Source: Bog-756 sp035534835 (GTDB lineage Bacteria > Actinomycetota > Acidimicrobiia > Acidimicrobiales > RAAP-2). From it: a stretch of 64,000 nt of DNA. A program made the position numbers and the translations under genes. Shown one piece after another: positions 57,930 to 64,000 of the stretch (within the stretch, counting starts at the first letter, position 1; each line of letters begins with the position of its first letter). Below the pieces are notes generated by a model. The model did not search any database and was not told where the DNA came from. It worked only from the letters and a program-made list of their open reading frames with translations. The stretch lies in NCBI GenBank assembly GCA_035534835.1, contig DATLRE010000014.1, positions 49,590 to 113,589 of the forward strand, written 5' to 3'.

Positions 57930-57935
57930 TACCAT
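57930..57935 (+). promoter_or_regulatory. -10 box, leaderless layout, uracil-DNA glycosylase operon
   Basis: TACCAT lies 7 nt before the GTG at 57943. It overlaps an in-frame ATG (57934), which argues that the ATG is not the start codon. Confidence 0.42.
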
Positions 57936-57942
57936 GCGCCCC

Positions 57943-58512
57943 GTGGCACCGGGATCCCGACTCGCCGAGCTGGCCGACCTCGCCGCCGGGTGCACCCGGT
58001 GTCCGCTGGCGGCCACCCGCACCCAGGTCGTCTTCGGCGTCGGCGATCCCGATGCCGACCTGATGTTCGTGGGTGAGGCGCCGGGACGCGAGGAGGACCT
58101 CCGGGGGGAGCCGTTCGTGGGCCGCTCGGGCCGGCTGCTCGACCGGCTCCTGGCCGAAGAGCTCGGGATCGACCGCAGCGCGGTGTACATCGCCAACGTG
58201 GTCAAGTGCCGGCCACCCGACAACCGGGACCCCCGACCCGACGAGATCGCCGCCTGCCGGCCCTACCTCGCGGCACAGGTCGACCTCATCGCCCCGAAGG
58301 TGGTCGTGACCCTCGGCAACTTCGCCACCCGGCTGCTGCTCGAGACCGACCGGGGCATCACCTCCGTCCGGGGGGCGGCCTACCCGATGGGGGACGTCCT
58401 GTGCGTCCCGACCTTCCACCCGGCCGCCGCCCTGCGCGGCGGGGGCGTCGTCCTGGCCCAGATGCGTGCCGACTTCGTACGGGCCAAGCAGCTGATCGGC
58501 GCCGCCGCATGA
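57943..58512 (+). CDS. Uracil-DNA glycosylase, family 4 (Fe-S)
   Basis: 189 residues; excises uracil from DNA. The four cluster cysteines fit the family: Cys17 and Cys20 in AAGCTRCPLAATR, Cys89 in NVVKCRPPDNRDP and Cys105 in IAACRPYL. The active-site motifs are FVGEAPGREEDLRGEPFVGR and PTFHPAAALRGG. The GTG at 57943 is chosen from the -10 box position. The stop overlaps tsaE by 4 nt (ATGA), so it heads a four- or five-gene operon. It occupies the place where alanine racemase (alr) is commonly found in actinobacteria. Confidence 0.92.
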   Translation: MAPGSRLAELADLAAGCTRCPLAATRTQVVFGVGDPDADLMFVGEAPGREEDLRGEPFVGRSGRLLDRLLAEELGIDRSAVYIANVVKCRPPDNRDPRPDEIAACRPYLAAQVDLIAPKVVVTLGNFATRLLLETDRGITSVRGAAYPMGDVLCVPTFHPAAALRGGGVVLAQMRADFVRAKQLIGAAA

Positions 58513-59054
58513 ACGCCGGCCTCGTGCTGGCCACCGCCTCGGCGGGGGACACCCGGGACCTGGCCGCCACCGTGGCCGCCCGGTGCGTTCCGGGCGACGT
58601 CCTGCTGCTGTCCGGGGACCTCGGGGCCGGCAAGACGACCTTCGCCCAGGGGTTCGGGCGGGCTCTCGGCATCGCGGAGCCGATCACCAGCCCCACCTTC
58701 ACGCTGGTGCGCCAGTACGAGGTCGCCGACGGCCCCGGGGGGATCCGGGTGCTGTTGCACGCCGACGTCTACCGCCTCGAGCACCTCGCCGAGGTGGCCG
58801 ACCTGGGCCTCGGCCAGCTCGTCGAGGATGCCGGCGTGGCCCTGGTCGAATGGGGCGAGGCGGCCGAGCCGGTGCTGGGCGACGGGGCGCTGTCGATCCG
58901 GCTCGAGGCCGACGGGACCGACGACGACCGCCGCACGGTCACGGTGTCGGCCGACGGGGCGGCCTGGACGGACCGCTGGCCCGACCTGGCGGCGGCGCTC
59001 GCGCCCTGGGAGGTCGGTGCCGGCGCCGTCCGTGACGGGCACGCGGGCTCGTGA
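58509..59054 (+). CDS. tsaE: tRNA threonylcarbamoyladenosine biosynthesis ATPase TsaE
   Basis: 181 residues. Walker A in LLSGDLGAGKTTFAQGFGRA; then GIAEPITSPTFTLVRQYEV, LLHADVYRLEHLAEVADLG and ALVEWGEAAEP, all family landmarks. Supplies ATP hydrolysis to the TsaB-TsaD complex that makes t6A37 on ANN-decoding tRNAs. ATGA overlap with the upstream gene and GTGA overlap with tsaB. About 30 residues longer at the C-terminus than E. coli TsaE. Confidence 0.95.
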   Translation: MNAGLVLATASAGDTRDLAATVAARCVPGDVLLLSGDLGAGKTTFAQGFGRALGIAEPITSPTFTLVRQYEVADGPGGIRVLLHADVYRLEHLAEVADLGLGQLVEDAGVALVEWGEAAEPVLGDGALSIRLEADGTDDDRRTVTVSADGAAWTDRWPDLAAALAPWEVGAGAVRDGHAGS

Positions 59055-59830
59055 CCCTCCTCGCCATCGAGTCGGCCACCGACCTGGTCGGTGCCGCGTT
59101 GCTCCGCGACGACGGCGCCCTGGCCGAGCGGACCCATGTCGGCGGCCGGGCCCACGCCGAGCTGCTGGCCCCGGCCATCGAGGAGGTGTGCGCCCTCTCG
59201 GGGTGCACCCTCGCGGAGGTCGACGCGCTCGCCGTCGACGTCGGTCCCGGGCTGTTCACCGGACTGCGGGTCGGCGTGGCCACGGCCAAGGCGCTCGGCC
59301 AGTCCCTCGGACTGGCCGTCCTCGGTGTCACCAGCCTCGACATCCTGGCCGCCGGTGCCCTCGAGGCGGCCGGGCCGGAACGTGCCGCCCGGGTGGTGGC
59401 GGTCGTCGACGCACGGCGCCGTGAGGTCTTCGCCGCCGCCTACGGCTTCGCCGGCGGGGACGCAGGGGGTGGCGTCGTCGACCCGGCCGACGTCCGTCGC
59501 GACCGGGCCGAGGCCCTTGGACCCGGCGCGCTCGCGGGCTGGATGGAGGAGTTGGCCGCCGGGGGCCCCGTCCTCGTCGTGGGCGACGGTGCCGTCCGCT
59601 ACCTCGAGGTGCTCGCGCCCCGTCCCGGCGCCGACCTGGGCCTCGCCGGTGTGGTGGCGGCCCCGTCGCCGGCGACGTTGGCCCGGCTCGCCGCACGGCG
59701 GCTGGCGGCGGGCGTGGCGCCGACGGCCGCCGTGGACCTCGTCCCCGACTACCGACGGCACCCGGACGCCCGGATCAACTGGGAGGAGCGGGCACCGCAG
59801 CGGACGCCGCCCGCCGCCGACCGGTCGTGA
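59051..59830 (+). CDS. tsaB: tRNA threonylcarbamoyladenosine biosynthesis protein TsaB
   Basis: 259 residues of the ASKHA fold. LLAIESATDLVGAALL at the start, VDALAVDVGPGLFTGLRVGV and ATAKALGQSLGLAVLGVTSL are typical. A non-catalytic partner that stabilises TsaD. GTGA overlaps on both sides (tsaE and rimI) show tight translational coupling. Confidence 0.95.
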   Translation: MTLLAIESATDLVGAALLRDDGALAERTHVGGRAHAELLAPAIEEVCALSGCTLAEVDALAVDVGPGLFTGLRVGVATAKALGQSLGLAVLGVTSLDILAAGALEAAGPERAARVVAVVDARRREVFAAAYGFAGGDAGGGVVDPADVRRDRAEALGPGALAGWMEELAAGGPVLVVGDGAVRYLEVLAPRPGADLGLAGVVAAPSPATLARLAARRLAAGVAPTAAVDLVPDYRRHPDARINWEERAPQRTPPAADRS

Positions 59831-60381
59831 CGGTCCCCCCCGGTGACCCCGGTGGGCCGCTCCCCGTGGTCGTGGCCCCCCTGCGCGGCCGCGACCTGAA
59901 GGCGGTCCTGCGCATCGAGGACGCCGTCTTCGACGAGCCGTGGTCGAAACGCCTGTTCGAGGAGGAGCTCGCCCAGCGGACGTCGCGGGCGTACCGGGCG
60001 GCCTGGGTCGGGAACGAACTGGTCGGCTACGCCGGCCAGATGTCGATCGACGACGAGGCCCACGTGAACAACATCGCGGTGCACCCGGCCTGGCAGGGGC
60101 GGCGCCTCGGCACCGTGCTCCTGTGCGACCTGGTACGCGTGGCGCTCGCCCGCGGGTCGGCCCACCTCACGCTCGAGGTCCTCGTGGGCAACGAGCCGGC
60201 CATCGCCCTCTACCGGCGCTTCGGGCTGGCTCCGGTCGGTGTCCGTCCGGGCTACTACCCGAACGGTGGCGACGCACTGATCATGTGGGTGCGCGACATC
60301 GACTCCGGGGCGTACGCCGAGCGACTGGCGGACATCGAGGCGTCGCTCGCGCCCGACGTCACCGTCGAGCGGCGGGCGTAG
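59827..60381 (+). CDS. rimI: Ribosomal protein S18 alanine N-acetyltransferase
   Basis: 184 residues with the GNAT fold. LKAVLRIEDAVFDEPWSKRL, VNNIAVHPAWQGRRLGTVLL (acetyl-CoA loop), LTLEVLVGNEPAIALYRRFG and VRPGYYPNGGDALIMWVRDI match RimI. An N-terminal 18 residues and C-terminal 20 are extra. Located between tsaB and tsaD as in most actinobacteria. S18 as substrate is known for the family, not shown here. Confidence 0.9.
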   Translation: MTVPPGDPGGPLPVVVAPLRGRDLKAVLRIEDAVFDEPWSKRLFEEELAQRTSRAYRAAWVGNELVGYAGQMSIDDEAHVNNIAVHPAWQGRRLGTVLLCDLVRVALARGSAHLTLEVLVGNEPAIALYRRFGLAPVGVRPGYYPNGGDALIMWVRDIDSGAYAERLADIEASLAPDVTVERRA

Positions 60382-60387
60382 GGTCGC

Positions 60388-60393
60388 TAGGGT
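60388..60393 (+). promoter_or_regulatory. -10 box, leaderless layout, tsaD
   Basis: TAGGGT lies 7 nt before the tsaD GTG in the 19-nt rimI-tsaD gap (a second TAGGGT begins at 60379). Suggests tsaD can also be transcribed separately. Confidence 0.4.
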
Positions 60394-60400
60394 CGGGGAC

Positions 60401-61447
60401 GTGACCGGCGACGCCACCACCGCGGACGCGGAGCGCCCGATCGTCCGTGTCCTCGGCATCGAGACGTCGTGCGACGAGACCGCCGCCGCCGTCGTCGACC
60501 ACGGCACCACCATCGTGTCCTCGGTCGTCAGCAGCCAGATCGACCTGCACGCCCGCTACGGCGGGGTCGTGCCGGAGCTGGCCGGCCGGGCCCACGTCGA
60601 GCTCCTGACCCCGGTCCTGGCCGATGCCCTCGAGCGGGCCGGCTCGGACCACACGGGCCGGGGAATCGACGGGATCGCCGTCACCCACGGGCCCGGCCTC
60701 ATCGGGTCGCTCCTGGTGGGCGTGGCCGAGGCCAAGGCCCTGGCGATGGCCTGGGGGGTGCCCCTGGTGGGCGTGAACCACCTGGAGGCCCACCTGTTCG
60801 CCTCGCTGCTGGAGCAGCCCGACCTGGGCTGGCCGCTGGTCGTCCTCCTGGTGTCCGGCGGTCACACGATGCTCATCGAGGTCGCCGCGCCCGGCGAGTA
60901 CCGCCTCCTCGGGGGGACCATCGACGACGCCGCCGGCGAGGCGTTCGACAAGGTGGCCCGGTTCATCGGCCTCGGCTACCCGGGCGGGCCGGCCATCGAC
61001 CGGATCTCGGGGGAGGGCGATCCGCGGGCCTACGCATTCCCCCGCTCCCTCCCCGGCGACGGATTCGACTTCTCGTTCAGCGGGCTGAAGACCTCGGTCG
61101 TCAACCGGGTCCGCAAGGAGCCCGGCGCGTCGACCGCCGACGTGGCCGCCTCCTTCCAGGAGGCGGTCGTCGACGTGCTCGTCACCCGGGCCCGTGCCGC
61201 CGCCGCCGCCGTGGGCGCCCGTGCGCTCTGCCTGGCCGGCGGGGTCGCCGCCAACTCGCTGCTCCGGACCCGGGTGCAGCAGGCCTGCGCCGAGGACGGC
61301 ATCGGGGCGTTCCTGCCCAGCCGCGCCCTGTGCACCGACAACGCCGCCATGGTGGCCGCCGCAGGTCACTGGCGGCTCCTCCACGGGGACCGCAGCCGCC
61401 TGGACCTCGGAGCCGACCCCAACCTGCGCCTGGTGTCGACGGTCTGA
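60401..61447 (+). CDS. tsaD: tRNA N6-adenosine threonylcarbamoyltransferase TsaD
   Basis: 348 residues; transfers the threonylcarbamoyl group to A37. VLGIETSCDETAAAVVDHGT at the start; metal-binding His in VPELAGRAHVELLTPVLAD and GVNHLEAHLFASLL; VTHGPGLIGSLLVGVAEAKA; VSGGHTMLIEV; GEAFDKVARFIGLGYPGGPA; CTDNAAMVAAAGHWRL. Completes the TsaE/TsaB/TsaD set. GTG start. Confidence 0.96.
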   Translation: MTGDATTADAERPIVRVLGIETSCDETAAAVVDHGTTIVSSVVSSQIDLHARYGGVVPELAGRAHVELLTPVLADALERAGSDHTGRGIDGIAVTHGPGLIGSLLVGVAEAKALAMAWGVPLVGVNHLEAHLFASLLEQPDLGWPLVVLLVSGGHTMLIEVAAPGEYRLLGGTIDDAAGEAFDKVARFIGLGYPGGPAIDRISGEGDPRAYAFPRSLPGDGFDFSFSGLKTSVVNRVRKEPGASTADVAASFQEAVVDVLVTRARAAAAAVGARALCLAGGVAANSLLRTRVQQACAEDGIGAFLPSRALCTDNAAMVAAAGHWRLLHGDRSRLDLGADPNLRLVSTV

Positions 61448-61503
61448 ACCCGGCCGCCGCCGTCCCGCCGGGCGGCCGCCGGCCCGTCGGGCGCGGCCCG
61501 GGG

Positions 61504-61530
61504 CTGGCACTCTCGCCCCGCGGTTGCCAA
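61504..61530 (+). promoter_or_regulatory. Degenerate second CIRCE-like element
   Basis: CTGGCACTC, 9 nt, GGTTGCCAA. It matches the CIRCE consensus (TTAGCACTC-N9-GAGTGCTAA) at 13 of 18 positions with the exact 9-nt spacer, 48 bp upstream of the better copy, and overlaps the -35 region. May be a weak HrcA site or chance. Confidence 0.35.
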
Positions 61531-61552
61531 ACGGTTCCGGGCCGGTTACCAT
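61524..61552 (+). promoter_or_regulatory. groESL promoter
   Basis: TTGCCA (61524-61529), exactly 17 nt, TACCAT (61547-61552). Start of transcription would fall near 61559, inside the CIRCE element. Confidence 0.62.
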
Positions 61553-61578
61553 TAGCACTCTCAACCTTCGACTGCTAG
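61552..61578 (+). promoter_or_regulatory. CIRCE operator (HrcA binding site) of groESL
   Basis: TTAGCACTC (61552-61560), 9 nt, GACTGCTAG (61570-61578). The left arm is perfect; the right arm differs from GAGTGCTAA at two positions. It covers the expected transcription start, so bound HrcA would block groESL until heat or misfolded protein draws HrcA off. HrcA itself is not in the window. Confidence 0.8.
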
Positions 61579-61601
61579 ACGTGCCACAGGAGGCCCGAAC
61601 C

Positions 61602-61894
61602 ATGAGTCTGCACCCCCTCGACGACCGCATCGTCGTCCAGCCCGGCGAGTCCGAGGAGACCACCGCTTCCGGTCTGGTCATCCCCGACACCGCCAAGGAG
61701 AAGCCCCAGCAGGGTGAGGTCCTCGCCGTCGGCCCCGGCCGCCGCTCGGAGACCACCGGCGAGCTCATCCCCCTCGACATCGCGGTCGGCGACACCGTCG
61801 TCTACTCCAAGTACGGCGGCACCGAGATCAGTGCCGACGGCAAGGATCTCCTGATCCTCTCGAGCCGCGACATCCTCGCCAAGGTGACCAAGTA

Positions 61895-61895
<1 letters not shown>
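61602..61895 (+). CDS. groES: Co-chaperonin GroES
   Basis: 97 residues. SLHPLDDRIVVQPGESEETT, mobile loop ASGLVIPDTAKEKPQQGEVL, VGDTVVYSKYGGTEI and LLILSSRDILAKVTK. Caps the GroEL ring. AGGAGG lies 8 nt before the ATG. Stop and groEL start overlap by 1 nt (TAATG). Confidence 0.97.
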
Positions 61896-63556
<1,661 letters not shown>

Positions 63557-63612
63557 CGACCCTGCCGGCCGTGACCTGGCCGGCACGCTGCGCCACGCAG
63601 CACGCCGTCGTA

Positions 63613-63646
63613 GACAGGAGCCGGGCCCACGGGCCCGGCTCCTGTC
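63613..63646 (+). terminator. Terminator of groESL
   Basis: A perfect 16-bp inverted repeat, GACAGGAGCCGGGCCC and GGGCCCGGCTCCTGTC, separated by AC, 56 nt after the groEL stop and before the opposite-strand gene. Followed by GTTCCCG, so only a weak U-tract. It can serve both directions. Confidence 0.7.
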
Positions 63647-63703
63647 GTTCCCGAGGTCGTCGGCGACCGACGGTCCGGACGCCGTGGCGCAGCGGGGCGA
63701 GCC

Positions 63704-63868
63704 TCAGCCGGACTGCTCGGGCACGTAGTGGCGCTCGCCGGCCCGATCGGTCCAGACGCGCATGGTCCGTCCCGTGCCCGGGTCCTTGAAGACCTCGTCG
63801 GTCGGGGTCCACCCCGCCGCCGGCTGGTCGGTCTCGCCGTGGCGGCGCACGAATGGGCTGATGACCAC
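63704..63868 (-). CDS. Small hypothetical protein
   Basis: About 54 residues from a GTG at 63868 (48 if the GTG at 63850 is used; the frame stays open further upstream). The C-terminal part reads ETDQPAAGWTPTDEVFKDPG, then RTMRVWTDRAGERHYVPE, with a balanced Trp/Pro/Asp content that looks like a real small protein and not out-of-frame noise. I do not recognise it. No Shine-Dalgarno or clear -10 supports either start. It converges with groEL. Confidence 0.45.
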   Translation of the reverse strand: MVISPFVRRHGETDQPAAGWTPTDEVFKDPGTGRTMRVWTDRAGERHYVPEQSG

Positions 63869-63913
63869 GGCCGCGACCGTCGGATCCCGGTCGGGGACGC
63901 CGACGGCGGCCCC

Positions 63914-63919
63914 TAGTCT
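63914..63919 (+). promoter_or_regulatory. -10 box, leaderless layout, last gene of the window
   Basis: TAGTCT lies 7 nt before an ATG at 63927 that opens a frame running out of the window. Confidence 0.38.
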
Positions 63920-63926
63920 CGGGACG

Positions 63927-64000
63927 ATGCCGACCACCGAACCCCGCCACCGGTCCGGGCCCCAGGTCATCCCCCGGCCGCCCGTGCACCGACCGGGCGA
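63927..64000 (+). CDS. N-terminal fragment of unidentified protein (3' end outside window)
   Basis: Twenty-four codons are visible (PTTEPRHRSGPQVIPRPPVH and a few more), open to the end of the window. The Pro/Arg-rich start is reminiscent of N-termini of some actinobacterial NUDIX hydrolases, but this is too little to assign a function. Support comes mainly from the TAGTCT box 7 nt upstream. Confidence 0.45.
   Translation, partial: MPTTEPRHRSGPQVIPRPPVHRPG

Noticed and set aside
57934..57936. ATG at 57934 as start of the uracil-DNA glycosylase
   Set aside because: It overlaps the TACCAT box and adds only three residues; the GTG at 57943 is at the expected leaderless distance.

Overview
This is a 64 kb piece of a high-GC (roughly 70% by eye) actinobacterial chromosome that carries the core transcription and translation gene cluster. 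The gene order (tRNA-Thr, tRNA-Met, rpmG, tRNA-Trp, secE, nusG, rplKAJL, rpoBC, str, S10-spc-alpha, rplM-rpsI, glmM-glmS, tsa genes, groESL), the zinc-type S14, a NusG with an acidic N-terminal extension and TANNNT-type -10 boxes all point to Actinomycetota. The lineage-level guess is class Acidimicrobiia. That is inference from overall feel and neighbourhood, not from a search. No mobile elements, CRISPR arrays or rRNA genes were seen.

Layout. 1-12,200 is a mixed metabolic region: the end of asd, phoU and ndh on the minus strand, rmuC, a UDP-sulfoquinovose synthase gene (sqdB), an anchored secreted protein of unknown function, citrate synthase, acyl-CoA thioesterase II, a GH1 glycosidase, a GtrA-like protein, two membrane proteins, and yajQ. 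12,200-16,300 holds tRNA-Tyr, a FAD-dependent monooxygenase-like gene, a GT-C mannosyltransferase-like gene and a GNAT acetyltransferase. 16,360-52,620 is an almost unbroken plus-strand run of translation and transcription genes. 52,630-61,450 is an amino-sugar and housekeeping operon: glmM, glmS, acpS, nnr, a family 4 uracil-DNA glycosylase, tsaE, tsaB, rimI and tsaD. 61,500-63,560 is groES-groEL under a CIRCE-like operator. The window ends with a small minus-strand hypothetical gene and the first codons of another plus-strand gene.

How it works together. The central block makes RNA polymerase core (rpoA, rpoB, rpoC), most of the ribosomal proteins, elongation factors G and Tu, initiation factor 1, methionine aminopeptidase, the SecY and SecE channel subunits and adenylate kinase, with four tRNAs close by. 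Promoters with TTGnnn-N17/18-TAnnnT spacing are readable ahead of rpoB (two in tandem), rpsL, rplM and groES. A ribosomal protein L10 leader with a perfect 9-bp closing stem precedes rplJ. Most monocistronic genes and operon heads outside the ribosomal block instead have a TANNNT box 6-8 nt before the start codon, the layout expected for leaderless mRNAs. This pattern settled several start codons.

The most unusual items are: an infA gene whose only sensible start is CTG; a 405-nt structured gap with its own promoter between rpsJ and rplC, where S10 operons are normally tight; long acidic or charged C-terminal tails on L4, L10, L22, S3 and L29; a probable leaderless 13-codon ORF overlapping the map start; an L33 whose fourth zinc cysteine is Asp; and sqdB in an otherwise non-photosynthetic context. 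The window is mainly housekeeping. I did not find a clearly new defence or mobile system in it.
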